Shown: positions 8,748-18,544, counted from the first letter of the stretch. The stretch: DNA of 64,000 bases from an uncultured Armatimonadota bacterium (GCA_903899015.1 CAIUHP010000038.1:23545-87544), one strand, 5' to 3'. Notes: a model not told the origin generated them from the letters alone. Program-made: numbers and translations.

Positions 8748-11408
8748 TTATTCACCAGAATTGGAATTTCCAGAGGTCTTTACCGGAGCCCACGTCTTCA
8801 GCATTTTCTCGAGATCTTCTCGTTTGAATGGTTTGGAGAGGAAGTCGTCCATTCCAGCATCTTGACAAGCTTTCTTGTCTTCTGCAAATGCGGTGGCGGT
8901 AAGAGCCACGATAGGGATGTGTGAGCCCGTGGGTATCTATCGTGTGCGAATAGATCTTGTGGCCTGAAGTCCGTCCATCTCGGGCATCTGAATATCCATC
9001 AGCACGACATCATAAGGATGATTCTCGAACATCTGGACCGCTTGTCGGCCATTGTTGGCGACGTCCACCACACAACCCAACATTTCAATTTGAATCTTGG
9101 CGACCTCAACGTTGATGAGGTTGTCTTCCGCAAGCAAAACTCTCATGCCTTCGAGAGATACATTAGGCGGACTTTGCAGTCCCTTGGAAATGGCCTTCGT
9201 GATCTTAGAAAGGGGTAGCTCGACCCAGAACAGACTTCCGGATCCGTAGTGGCTCTCAACTCCAATCGTTCCGCCCATCAGGTCGGTAAGCCGCTGTGAA
9301 ATGGTAAGGCCAAGACCACTACCACCGTATCGGCGATGCATGGAATTATCTGCTTGTGTAAACCCTTCGAAGATTGCTTCAGCTCGGTCGGGCCGAATTC
9401 CGATCCCCGAGTCAATCACTTCGATTCGGAGAATCAAAGCGGTGTGAGTCTCACGAACAAGCCGAACTTGAACCTTGACTCCACCGACTTCGGTGAACTT
9501 CACCGCGTTGCTTACGAGGTTGGCAACCACCTGTTTAACTCGGGCTGGGTCAGCATAAACCTGGAGGCTCGTCATGCCGTCGCAATCGATTCCAAGCGCG
9601 ATGCCTTTTTCGTGAGCCGCACCTTGAAACAGTGAGACAATGTCATGGAGGGCGCTGATCACGTCAATAGCAAGTGGCGCAATCGTAAGTTTGCCAGCCT
9701 CAATGCTCGAGAAATCAAGCACATCGTCGATGACCCTTCTAAGTATTTCGCCGCTGGCTTGAATCGTGCGTACGTAACCCATTTGAGTCGAGGTGAGTGG
9801 AGTCTCTGCCAGAAGGTTCGTCATTCCGAAAACTCCGTTGAGAGGCGTTCGGATTTCATGGCTGACCGTCGCAAGGAACTGACTCTTTGCGCGAGACGAC
9901 GCTACCGCCGCATCGCGAGCTTCTTCCAAGGCTTCTTGTGCCATCAGTTTCTCGGAGACATCGTGAGACAATCCCACGAAGTGAGTTGGTTTTCCTTGCT
10001 CATCAAAAACGACGGAACCGCTTGTTTCATGCCAATGGATCGTGCCGTCGGTATGGAACACTCGATAAACGCAGGATCCTCTGAAGGCTGGATCTCGAAA
10101 TAACCGTCGTGTGTATTCAGTTCCCCGAGCACGGTCATCGGGATGAACAAATTCGATAAATCGGTGGCCGATAACTTCATCGATGCTATGCCCAAGATGA
10201 CGAGTCCAACTTGGGGACACGAAAGTAAATCTTCCTTCTAGGGATAAGGTGTAAATAATCTCATCCGTGTTTTCGACGATGGTGCGATAGCGAGCCTCGC
10301 TTTCCTTCAGGCGCTCTTCGGCGAGACGGATAAACGTAAGGTCTTGCCATACGACCAATTCCATCGATTTTCCGCCAACCAATAATTTAGAAGCCGAAAC
10401 AAAGACTTGAGTTTCGCTTCCGTCTGCCCGTCGATGAGTCCACTCAAAGCTGCATTGACCAACCGTGTCCAGTTCATGATTAACCGCGTTCAGCTTAACC
10501 TCGGAAAGAGTGCCATCCTTTTGGTACTCTGGCGAGAACGAAGAGAAAGACCTGCCAATCGCTTCCGACTTTTCAGATAGTCCGAGTTGCTTCAACGCTG
10601 CTGAATTGCAATCGGAAACTTGCTCTTGATCGAAGAGAAAGTACGGTGTATTTGAATGATCGAAAAGCACACGGAATTTCTCTTCCGTCAGCAAACGATT
10701 AGTGATGTCGTTGAGGATCCAGAACTCATCGTTCTCGTTAAGAAATCCACTGAATTCAATATGTCGCAGACTTCCATCTTTTCGAGTCAACGAGCACAGA
10801 ACAGAGTCGGGAAATCCTGCTGCTCGCAATTGATCGTAACGCGAACGACTTTCAGCGGGATCGTCCAAGTAGAGCTTGGAAAACCAGTCGTCCAATGTGC
10901 GAATTTCTTGTTGGCTATAGCCTGTCAGGCGTTGCGCAGCTCGGTTAAGCCAAAGGTTCTCACCTTCGCGGAATACTGCCCCTGCAGGCAAGTTCTCAAC
11001 CATGTTGGTGAAGCGCGTCTCGCTTGCCAACAACGCTTCCTGCGATTGCCTGCGCTCGGAAACGTCTCGAAAATATACTGCGAGTCCAGAACTTGAAGGA
11101 TGAGCTGAGATTTGAAGCCAAGAATGGATGGGCGGATAAAAAGCTTCGAAGCTAACGGGTTTGTATTCGTGAACCGCCTTTTCGTATTCGATTTGAAAAA
11201 CGGATCCGATTGCCTCTGGGAACACGTCCCAAATCGAACGACCAAGGAGTTCACCAACCGGCTTTTGAAGCAATTTGCCGGCGTGCCTATTCACGAAAAG
11301 GAACTTCCATTCGAGGTCCAGCGCAAAAAAACCATCGCTGATGTGTTCCAGCACATCGGCAAAATTCTGCAGCATATTTGGGAAGCTTGATTCGTGGGGA
11401 CTTGGCAT
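8748..11408 (-). CDS. Hybrid sensor histidine kinase, receiver domain interrupted by in-frame TAG
   Basis: Several PAS domains fill residues 1-490 (numbered from the ATG at 11408). The HisKA helix has the phospho-acceptor in V-S-H-E-I-R-T-P-L-N (His517). The HATPase domain shows N-A-V-K-F-T, D-S-G-I-G-I and G-G-S-G-L-G-L. A receiver domain follows with L-A-E-D-N and phospho-acceptor Asp805 in M-D-I-Q-M-P-E-M-D-G. At 8937-8939 a TAG stops the frame at codon 824. The same frame then continues for 62 codons with the missing half of the receiver (P-I-V-A-L-T-A, then F-L-S-K-P-F) to a TAA at 8748-8750. A longer in-frame start exists at 11552, but that extension looks non-coding. No membrane helix is seen, so it is probably a cytoplasmic sensor. 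Confidence 0.85.
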
Positions 11409-11632
11409 TCCGTTTACAGTCCATTGGGGACTTAAAGTGCGTACAAGTTTGAACGGAAACGGCAACGAATATTCTGGAAATACTGGGAAATTGAATGAGA
11501 ATAAAACAAATTGCCGAGATAACCGCTTAGATTCAAAGTGGCTTATTCGCATTCTTTAGTCAATGATTTAAAAGTACCATAACGCGTTTGTGGAGGGTAC
11601 TTTCAAAAACAACGCAGCCCGCTAGGTTGGTC

Positions 11633-11682
11633 GGTGACACGGCACTCTTTTAGGCACCCATCAATCGTGCTATCGTGTCACC
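11633..11682 (+). promoter_or_regulatory. Long inverted repeat abutting the start of the glycosidase gene
   Basis: GGTGACACG (11633-11641) and CGTGTCACC (11674-11682) are perfect 9-bp arms. An inner GCAC/GTGC pair sits at 11642-11645 and 11667-11670. The right arm ends exactly at the GTG start codon. A TATCGT -10-like box (11671-11676) lies in the right part. It could be an operator dyad around the promoter or an RNA hairpin hiding the start. Confidence 0.45.
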
Positions 11683-13860
11683 GTGAGCTTGGTTTTGTCT
11701 GTTCTCGCATTTGCTTGTTCCTCTCCCATGTCAGAAGTCAGAGTTCTCCATCACGATTGGCTAGTTGACGCATTGCCAACGCATTCGCGGTCAGTGACTC
11801 ATGGCACAAATGAGATTTCGATAGAAAACGGATTGATCCGGAGAACTTTCAGAATCGCGCCCAATGCTGCGACCGTCGCGCTCGATAATTTGATGACGGG
11901 AGAATCCATGCTCCGTGCGGTCAAGGCAGAGGCGGTCCTGGAAATTGATGGGCGATCATACGACGTAGGTGGCCTGAAAGGCCAACCCAATCTGGCGTTT
12001 CTTAGACCCGATTGGCTTGATCGGATGACCGCAGACGCAAAGGCATTCCAGTTCCGCGCCTACCACGTTGGCACTGTTCAGGCTCCCATGAGTTGGAAGA
12101 AAGCTCGGCATGCTGGAAATGAGGCATGGCCGCCAAAAGGAATTTCTCTCACATTTGACTATGTTCAGCCAGAGCTGCCTGGAATTGACGTCCAAGTCGT
12201 CTACGAGATGTACGATGGCATCCCTTCTTTGATGAAGCGTATAGCCATCCACAACCATACTTCCATGCCAATTCGACTCAACTCCTTCAAGTCGGAAGTT
12301 CTGGGACTTGTGGAGGCGGAGTCAGAAGTCGACTCCTATAATAATTGGCTATTACCGAATATCGATGCTTATTCCGACTATTCATTCAACGGTATGACCT
12401 CCGTCGGCGCTTCAAAAGTCATCCATTGGGTTGCGGATCCTGCATATGGAAGCCAAGTAAATTATTCGCTTCAAACGCCATGCGTCATGGAGAGTTCACC
12501 GCCTTTAGGGCCCAACTATCTGATCGCTCCTGGCCTGACGTTTGATAGCCATCGGACCTACGAACTGATCCACGACTCTACGGATCGTGAGCGTAAATCG
12601 CTCGCGATTCGAAAGCTCTTCCGCATGTTCGCACCTTGGTCGACCGAAAACCCAATCATGTTGCATCTCACAACCACCGACCCACAGAAAGCTCGTGAGG
12701 CGATGGATCAGGCAGCAGAGTGCGGATTTGAGATGGTGATTTTCAGTTTTGGTAGCGGGCTCGATGCAGAAGATGTGTCGGCCGCGAACATTGCGAAGTA
12801 CAAGGCGTTTGCTGATTACGCGCATTCGAAGGGTCTTCAATTAGGTTGTTATTCGCTGTTGGCCAGTCGAAGTATTGATCCTGAGAATGACGCAATCAAC
12901 GCTTCAACTGGAAAGCCAGGCGGAATGATTTTCGGGAATTCGCCCTGCCTTCAGAGCAAATGGGGAATCAATTATTTCAAACACATCAAGACATTTCTTG
13001 AAGGAACAGGATTTGATTTACTTGAGCATGATGGTAGTTACCCCGGTGACCCTTGCGCTTCAACCGTTCACCCGGGCCACGAAGGATTACTTGATTCTCA
13101 ATGGAAGCAATGGCGGGAAATTGCCGATTTCTACGCCTGGTGTCGCGAAAGGGGCATCTTCCTAAACGTGCCGGACTGGTATTTGTTGACCGGTTCGAAC
13201 AAAACCGGCATGGGTTACCGCGAAACTAACTGGTCACTTCCTCGAGACCAGCAACCCATCCATGCTCGCCAAAATATGTTCGATGGAACATGGTTGAAAG
13301 CTCCTTCGATGGGCTGGATGTTCGTTCCCCTCACGGAGTATCAAGGTGGCGGCGCCGAAGCTACTATCGAGCCGCTTAAGGAGCATCTCGAAGTTTACGG
13401 ACTCCATCTGGCAAGTGCATTTGGATATGGTGTTCAAGCCTGCTATAGAGGGCCAAGGCTGTATGACAGCCTAGAAACGAAAGCACTTGTCGTGAAGTGG
13501 GTCGAGTGGTTTAAGAAACACAGAGAGATATTGGAGTCAGATGTTATTCACGTGCGGCGAGCCGATGGTCGAGATCTTGACGTTGCTCTTCATGTCAATA
13601 GTCAAATCGCCGAGCCAGCACTGGCCGTGATTTACAATCCCACTCATCAATCGATTACCAAGGAAATAACGCTGCCGCTCTATTATTCGGGGTTATCCGA
13701 CAAGGTTTCCATCATCGATGAGCACGAAAAATCGATGTCAGGTCAGCTTGATCGTGCCTACCGGCTTACTTTCACAGTAACCGTTCCCGCCATGGGCGTG
13801 GTGTCATACGTCATCAAGAAACAGACTCATCTCGGTCATCCCCTCCGGACTTCGTCGTAG
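11683..13860 (+). CDS. Secreted melibiase-like (GH36/GH27-type) glycoside hydrolase
   Basis: 725 residues starting with GTG. It has a short hydrophobic N-terminus with an A-F-A-C segment that is a poor lipobox, so secretion is likely but the anchor is unclear. An N-terminal beta-rich region (to about 300) precedes a TIM-barrel-like region. There, F-D-L-L-E-H-D-G-S near residue 447 resembles the nucleophile strand of clan GH-D alpha-galactosidases, and N-V-P-D-W near residue 495 lies further along. A C-terminal beta domain ends the protein. The expected activity is hydrolysis of alpha-galactoside or a similar terminal sugar on plant or microbial polysaccharide. Exact family and specificity are uncertain. 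Confidence 0.7.
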   Translation: MSLVLSVLAFACSSPMSEVRVLHHDWLVDALPTHSRSVTHGTNEISIENGLIRRTFRIAPNAATVALDNLMTGESMLRAVKAEAVLEIDGRSYDVGGLKGQPNLAFLRPDWLDRMTADAKAFQFRAYHVGTVQAPMSWKKARHAGNEAWPPKGISLTFDYVQPELPGIDVQVVYEMYDGIPSLMKRIAIHNHTSMPIRLNSFKSEVLGLVEAESEVDSYNNWLLPNIDAYSDYSFNGMTSVGASKVIHWVADPAYGSQVNYSLQTPCVMESSPPLGPNYLIAPGLTFDSHRTYELIHDSTDRERKSLAIRKLFRMFAPWSTENPIMLHLTTTDPQKAREAMDQAAECGFEMVIFSFGSGLDAEDVSAANIAKYKAFADYAHSKGLQLGCYSLLASRSIDPENDAINASTGKPGGMIFGNSPCLQSKWGINYFKHIKTFLEGTGFDLLEHDGSYPGDPCASTVHPGHEGLLDSQWKQWREIADFYAWCRERGIFLNVPDWYLLTGSNKTGMGYRETNWSLPRDQQPIHARQNMFDGTWLKAPSMGWMFVPLTEYQGGGAEATIEPLKEHLEVYGLHLASAFGYGVQACYRGPRLYDSLETKALVVKWVEWFKKHREILESDVIHVRRADGRDLDVALHVNSQIAEPALAVIYNPTHQSITKEITLPLYYSGLSDKVSIIDEHEKSMSGQLDRAYRLTFTVTVPAMGVVSYVIKKQTHLGHPLRTSS

Positions 13861-13904
13861 GGAATCGCTGAGACTCGTGGTGAACTAGTCGCTGAAGAAG
13901 TTTT

Positions 13905-13932
13905 CATATGCACGATGATAATCGTGCATATG
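13905..13932. repeat. Perfect 12-bp inverted repeat with 4-nt loop
   Basis: CATATGCACGAT, GATA, ATCGTGCATATG. The arms are fully complementary. It lies between the convergent glycosidase and thyX genes. There is no T-run on either side, so it is not a standard terminator; it may be a cruciform, an mRNA 3' hairpin, or a protein-binding dyad. Confidence 0.5.
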
Positions 13933-14033
13933 GAGTCAATCATCAAGCTACGATTGCGCCTCTCTGGGCGATCAGTTTCTTCGTTGGAGCGTTGAATGTG
14001 AAGGCTCCCAACTTTTCAATCGAGAGACGTTTA

Positions 14034-14909
14034 CTATTGCTTCGGCTGGAATTCGTCTGGGGCTTCGGCGGGAACGGCGGCTTGTAGCTTGGCGATCTTT
14101 GCTTCGAATGCGGCTAGGTTCCTTCCCTCGAGCGTGACGGGACCGCCAGCCAGCAAGGCGGACAGGGCTTCGCATTCTGCCTTGCTAAAACTTACCGAGC
14201 CAAGGATGTGCTCTTCAAATGCTTCGAAGGCAAGTGGGGCAACCGCTTTTGCGCATTGGGCCATTGCTTCGGCAAAGACTCGAATCTCGTACTGAGCATG
14301 GGGATCCATTCTCAAGCGGAGGAAGTGGAATAAGTTGTGAAGATCAATTTGCCAGTACCACTCGGTGTAGAGGCTCAGGGGAAGGTTGTTCCGAGCGATC
14401 TCTCTGGCAACGTTAAGCTCTAGCAGCTTTTCGTAGTTCTTGTAGATGTCCTTCTGCTCGTCGGCAAATAAGCCGATAATTTCCTGCTCTTGCTCGGCAG
14501 TAAACCGCTCTTCGCTCCGACCTTGTTTATTATTTTCGCTCTGAGGTCGGATATTTTCTGGCGACGGCACGTAAAATTCGTCTTTCATCACCGAATATCG
14601 GCCCGAGATTTCATTTAATCGAGCGGTTCGATGTCTCACCCATTGGCGAGCCACAAATATGGGCATCTTGGTGTGAAAGGTAATTTGAACCTGTTCAAAA
14701 GGGCTTGTGTGCCAGTTCTTGATTAGATAGTGGATCAGACCCCGATCTTGGCGGTAGCTCTTTGTACCGGTTCCGTAACTCACACGAGCTGCTTGTACGA
14801 TGCGTTGGTCGCCACCCATATAGTCGACCATTCGCACAAACCCCTTGTCTAGGACTTTTATTTCTTGATCAAGAAGAGCTTCGGCGGTTTCGACAATGAT
14901 ACGTGGCAT
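14034..14909 (-). CDS. thyX: Flavin-dependent thymidylate synthase
   Basis: ThyX makes dTMP from dUMP using methylene-tetrahydrofolate, FAD and NADPH. The signature R-H-R-x-A-R-L-N-E-I-S-G-R-Y-S is near residue 95 (family consensus R-H-R-x-x-S-x-N-E-x-S-x-R-Y-S, here with Ala for the first Ser). The C-terminal R-L-R-x-D-P-H-A-Q-x-E-I-R segment is also typical. At about 291 residues it is slightly longer than average because of an Ala-rich tail. The ATG at 14909 is preferred over a TTG at 14948 because a TACTAT box lies 6 nt before it. No thyA is seen in the window, consistent with ThyX as the main route to dTMP. Confidence 0.95.
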   Translation of the reverse strand: MPRIIVETAEALLDQEIKVLDKGFVRMVDYMGGDQRIVQAARVSYGTGTKSYRQDRGLIHYLIKNWHTSPFEQVQITFHTKMPIFVARQWVRHRTARLNEISGRYSVMKDEFYVPSPENIRPQSENNKQGRSEERFTAEQEQEIIGLFADEQKDIYKNYEKLLELNVAREIARNNLPLSLYTEWYWQIDLHNLFHFLRLRMDPHAQYEIRVFAEAMAQCAKAVAPLAFEAFEEHILGSVSFSKAECEALSALLAGGPVTLEGRNLAAFEAKIAKLQAAVPAEAPDEFQPKQ

Positions 14910-14915
14910 GGGGAA

Positions 14916-14921
14916 ATAGTA
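14916..14921 (-). promoter_or_regulatory. -10 box of thyX, leaderless type
   Basis: TACTAT on the minus strand ends 6 nt before the ATG at 14909, and there is no Shine-Dalgarno sequence. Transcription would start at or next to the start codon. Confidence 0.45.
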
Positions 14922-15069
14922 TGGGGCGAGATGACCGTGAACTCGCAAGCTCTAGAAAGGATTATCGGGAAAACTGCTGTCCCTGACACAGTAGCTGATT
15001 GCTGTCAGGCTGACTAGGGAAGAAAATCTCTCCTCCTTTAAGGGAAGGAGCTAATCCAGTCGACCTGCC

Positions 15070-16008
15070 CTAAGCCTTCCACAACCTGCCATATGAATCG
15101 ACGTGCCAATGTCCGATAACCGCTTCATAAAGTGTAGGCGTGGCATACATGCTTGCACCGGTTGGATAAACCCCAAGGTCTTTGAGTGTTTTTGCCCAGT
15201 GACCTGTTTGAGCGTGGTACAGCCTTTGAGCCTCGTTAATCTCCATGAGCGCTAGTCGTTCATCAAGACCATCGAGCTTATGAACTGCTCCTTCACCGAA
15301 TGGAGCAGTTGAAAACTCCAACACTCCCCACATATGCGGTCGGTGCATATCGACAACGCCCTGAGGAGACCAGACCCAATTGTCCTCGGGGCGGCCAGGA
15401 ATCTTGTGGTACTTCCCATCGATGATCTCATGGTGCCACTCGACACGTGAAAAGTTAATCCGCCATTGATCCCCATGTGCAGGGGGGCAGTGAGTCCCCG
15501 CGATCTCTCCGAGATCTTTCCATGGAAACGCGATTTCAAGACTCCATCCTTTGTCTTTGTCACTAGAGTCATTCAGTGTTCCATCAATATGGACCGCTGA
15601 TTTGAGGCTGTGCATGTCCCAACCGACCACGGCTGGTCCCCCGTCCCGATAGGCCTTAATAAGGAGTAGATCCCAAACCGTATTGAGGGCATTCATCTCG
15701 AACTCAGCATATAGCTGGTTATCTCCATTGGGATCGATGAAGACTTCAAAGTCGTTGTCTTGAAAAATCACCGAATCGCGTTGGGTCAAGGTTCCCCATA
15801 CATGAGGTTCTTCTAGCTCAGCACCGACGAATAGGAATTCGTCGTTCCAGAGCATTTTTGCGCGAGTTCGAAATCGCGGTTTGGGTTTGGTATCACCTTC
15901 AATGTCGACAAAATCATCGGTCCATGCGGCTTGAGTCCATGGCGACTTATCCAATCGACCATCCAACTCAAATGACTCCGTGGTCTTGTGACATAGATAA
16001 CTTCTCAT
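15070..16008 (-). CDS. Carbohydrate-binding (CBM9-like) domain protein
   Basis: 312 residues, no signal peptide. The N-terminal 230 residues match the pattern of CBM9-like domains: F-E-L-D-G-R-L-D-K-S-P-W near the start, D-D-F-V-D-I-E-G, then F-Q-D-N-D-F-E-V-F-I-D-P-N-G-D near residue 80, and a W-S-L-E-I-A-F-P-W strand. In this phylum and its neighbours such proteins usually occur without an attached catalytic domain. The last 70 residues contain a short segment (Q-R-L-Y-H-A-Q-T-G-H-W-A) of unknown role. It is separated from the upstream minus-strand gene by a strong terminator, so it is probably transcribed alone. Lack of a signal suggests an intracellular or unconventional location. Confidence 0.7.
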   Translation of the reverse strand: MRSYLCHKTTESFELDGRLDKSPWTQAAWTDDFVDIEGDTKPKPRFRTRAKMLWNDEFLFVGAELEEPHVWGTLTQRDSVIFQDNDFEVFIDPNGDNQLYAEFEMNALNTVWDLLLIKAYRDGGPAVVGWDMHSLKSAVHIDGTLNDSSDKDKGWSLEIAFPWKDLGEIAGTHCPPAHGDQWRINFSRVEWHHEIIDGKYHKIPGRPEDNWVWSPQGVVDMHRPHMWGVLEFSTAPFGEGAVHKLDGLDERLALMEINEAQRLYHAQTGHWAKTLKDLGVYPTGASMYATPTLYEAVIGHWHVDSYGRLWKA

Positions 16009-16040
16009 TCGATTGCCTTTATATCCTGTTTGAGCCCGTT

Positions 16041-16096
16041 AAAACAGAAAGCCCCCACGAAATGCTCAGATAATTCTGAAATTCCGTGGGGGCCTT
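16041..16096 (-). terminator. Strong intrinsic terminator of the FecR/DUF6600-like gene
   Basis: On the minus strand two 16-nt arms (16081-16096 and 16048-16063) pair with only two G-T wobbles, with a TCAGA/TCTGA inner extension, and run into a T-rich tail (complement of 16041-16050). It lies 13 bp after the repeat-protein stop. Confidence 0.85.
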
Positions 16097-16108
16097 GAGT
16101 GTTAGAGT

Positions 16109-18436
16109 CTAGTTTCCGTGACCCTTTCGTCGGTCGTTCGAATCGCCTCGACTACTCGAGTGGGATGGAGGAGCTGAGTTACCGCGAGAGCGGTCGGAGC
16201 TACCAAACGATCCACCTCCGCGTGCGGGAGGATTCGAATTTCCACGTGGTCGATCGGAGCTACCAGACGAGCCTCGTTCTCGATTAGGAGGAGTCGAGTT
16301 TCCTCGCGTTCGGTCTGAGTTACCAAACGAACCTCGCTCTCGATTTGGAGGGGTTGAGTCGCCTTGTGTTCGATCGGAGCCACCAAACGAGCCTCGTTCT
16401 CGATTAGGAGGAGTTGTGTTGCCTCGTGTTCGATCCGCGCTACCAAAAGATCCGCTGCTACGATTTGGCGGGGTTGTGTTGCCTCGAGTTCGATCCGAGC
16501 TACCAAAGGATCCGCTGCTACGATTTGGTGGGGTTGAGGTTCCTCTAGCTCGATCGGAAGTTCCGAACGATCCAGTACCTCTGGTGTGAGTCGAAGTGCC
16601 AAAGGATCCACTGTCTCGACCGCGAGTCGGCGAACTGCCGGTGCGAGTCGTGTTTGAACCCGTTGATCGAGTCGGGCCGCCAAACGTGTGGCTCGGCTGA
16701 GTCGTTGTTCCTCGAGTTGTTCCAGGTCGTCCGTAGCCACCTGTATTGGGGCGAGTCGTAGTCCTGTTGGATCCGTAGTTTGATCGAGTCGTTGCGGTTC
16801 CCCGATTGATGGTTCCGCCCGGGTTCTGGCCGAATCCACGAGTTGGTTGACCGAGGCGAGATGGGTTCGTTCGGATGGGGCCGCTCGTTTTTGCAATCGC
16901 TACCGGTAGTCGTGAACGGAACACGGTACGTTCCATGACACGTTGGTCTGGTCGTCGAGTCGAGAAGGTTCTTCCCGGCGTGATTGCGGCCAAAGTTGGT
17001 CGGACAGATGCAGGTCCGAAAATAGGCGCCTGACCACGAGGAGCTGCAAATCCTCGTCCTCTTTGGAAGATCGATACGTCGGATGCCGTACCTGATTGGA
17101 ATCTGCCACGACCATTAAATCCTGCCGTTGTCGTGCGTGTGATCGCAAACGAGGATCGGCCATACGTCGGCACGAATCGGCTATTCGTGATGTAAGTATT
17201 GTTATTGTAAATGTTAGTCACTCGGTTTACGTTGTAAACGTTTACCGTTCGGTTGATATATGTGTTGTGCCATGGGCGAGCAACACAGTAGTCTCTTCCC
17301 TCAGGATAGTAGCAAGCTGCTCCACCAATTGAGAAGGAGAAGAACCAGTTTCCACGTCCGAAGCCAACTGTCAACGCCGGTGGGTAGCAAACTTCTCGTG
17401 GTGCAAGTGGGCACCAGGCGACTGCACCGTTATAAGTACTGAAGCTTACGACTGCAGGAGACCAATATTGGCGTCGAGGTCCAGGGCACCATCCCCATCC
17501 GTAGTCGTCATGAATCCATGTTCCGTAGTGATACGGAGCCCATCCCCATGATTCGTCTGCGACCCAAGTCCATCCAAATGGATCCATCCAAACCCAGTGG
17601 CCGTCGTGGTAAGGGCGCCAACCGGCATATCGAACTCTTGGGTACCAAACGTGTCCGTAGTGAGGATTCGGTCTCCAATATCCGTTGTCTTCTAAGTCGC
17701 CCGAGACAATGCCGATGTTGTTCGGAACGTACTGGCTCGGATGATCGAGCATATTGTCTCTCGAGTCTGAAAACTGGTCCCAGCTGTCTGCATTTGGAAG
17801 ACGACGGACATCGAATTGGCTGTTATCATCAGGAATGTCAAGATATTCGTTGGCATAAAGAGTGGTGTGTCCTTGATTGCCCTCGACATCGGCTTGACCT
17901 CTGCGAACTGCGACTTCAACGTCCGATCCAGCACCCACTCGGATGCGGCTTGGGCCCGACGCTTTGACCGAAGCAAGGGGAGTATCAACTTGATACTGGG
18001 AATCCTTGTTGGTCATTGAGAGGGATGCGAGTCCACTGTTGAGCTTTATCTCTGAAAACTCTCCCTTGTCGTCGCTGTAAAGGGTCTGTAGCACCGCGAC
18101 AGAACCGGTGCCTAGCCTCAGTCGGCTGCCATCATCAAACTGAACTTCGGCCTTACTGCCGTTGCTCACCCAAATCTGAGCCCCTTGTCGAAGAGGCAAG
18201 TTCGACGAAGCCTCGGACCAATCGACCGAATCGTTGGGACGCCATGTGACGCTACCTTGGATGTAGGAGATCCGGGCCATTCGAACCGGTCCGGCATTTG
18301 CGTCCGGGGCAGGGGTTGACGAATTATCTTGTGAATACCGATAGCCGTCTTGTGCAAAGCCCAGCGAGGCTAGGCTTAGTGTCAGGAAGGCAACCGTATT
18401 CCTCAAAGTCTGTAGCTTTCCTATTGGTTTCATCAT
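16109..18436 (-). CDS. Secreted FecR/DUF6600-like protein with C-terminal Ser/Gly/Arg tandem repeats
   Basis: 775 residues. The signal peptide ends in G-F-A-Q-D. Residues about 50-215 form a FecR-like beta domain (G-S-V-T-W, then G-A-Q-I-W-V-S-N-G-S-K-A-E-V-Q-F-D-D-G-S, then V-R-R-G-Q-A-D-V). Residues about 260-390 are rich in Trp, Tyr, Pro and His, with repeated G-x-W and D-P-F-G-W-T-W patterns as in DUF6600. The rest is low complexity, basic and Asn/Thr/Ser/Gly/Arg-rich. It ends in seven exact-length 20-residue repeats (16154-16573). It is not next to a sigma factor or TonB receptor, so a classical FecR role is unlikely; a surface or matrix role is more likely. Two ATGs stand in tandem at the start. 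Confidence 0.75.
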   Translation of the reverse strand: MMKPIGKLQTLRNTVAFLTLSLASLGFAQDGYRYSQDNSSTPAPDANAGPVRMARISYIQGSVTWRPNDSVDWSEASSNLPLRQGAQIWVSNGSKAEVQFDDGSRLRLGTGSVAVLQTLYSDDKGEFSEIKLNSGLASLSMTNKDSQYQVDTPLASVKASGPSRIRVGAGSDVEVAVRRGQADVEGNQGHTTLYANEYLDIPDDNSQFDVRRLPNADSWDQFSDSRDNMLDHPSQYVPNNIGIVSGDLEDNGYWRPNPHYGHVWYPRVRYAGWRPYHDGHWVWMDPFGWTWVADESWGWAPYHYGTWIHDDYGWGWCPGPRRQYWSPAVVSFSTYNGAVAWCPLAPREVCYPPALTVGFGRGNWFFSFSIGGAACYYPEGRDYCVARPWHNTYINRTVNVYNVNRVTNIYNNNTYITNSRFVPTYGRSSFAITRTTTAGFNGRGRFQSGTASDVSIFQRGRGFAAPRGQAPIFGPASVRPTLAAITPGRTFSTRRPDQRVMERTVFRSRLPVAIAKTSGPIRTNPSRLGQPTRGFGQNPGGTINRGTATTRSNYGSNRTTTRPNTGGYGRPGTTRGTTTQPSHTFGGPTRSTGSNTTRTGSSPTRGRDSGSFGTSTHTRGTGSFGTSDRARGTSTPPNRSSGSFGSSDRTRGNTTPPNRSSGSFGSADRTRGNTTPPNRERGSFGGSDRTQGDSTPPNRERGSFGNSDRTRGNSTPPNRERGSSGSSDRPRGNSNPPARGGGSFGSSDRSRGNSAPPSHSSSRGDSNDRRKGHGN
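16154..16573 (-). repeat. Seven 60-bp tandem repeats inside the FecR/DUF6600-like gene
   Basis: Seven consecutive units of 20 residues share G-S-F-G-x-S-D-R-x-R-G-N-x-x-P-P-N-R. Unit length never varies, and the DNA is similar between units, with differences mostly in third positions and in the two last residues. The repeats point to recent expansion by slippage or unequal recombination; copy number may vary between strains. Confidence 0.85.
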
Positions 18437-18544
18437 AGTTTGCGACTCTTAAGCTACCTGCCCGGTTCCATCGACGGGACCTAGTCAGAACGCGGCGGCG
18501 ATACCTTAACGATTCTTCAGGTTGATTTCAATAAGGCCTCAAGG

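Noticed and set aside
8937..11552. Start of the histidine kinase at 11552
   Set aside because: The extra 48 residues are Phe/Pro-rich without any domain, and the PAS region starts only after the ATG at 11408.
16154..16573. Regularly spaced repeats as a CRISPR array
   Set aside because: The repeats are directly adjacent 60-bp units in frame inside one coding sequence, with no unique spacers.
16102..16896. Long second reading frame (264 codons) on the same strand as the repeat protein
   Set aside because: It is produced by the codon composition of the tandem repeats in the shifted frame; no start context, no sensible protein composition.
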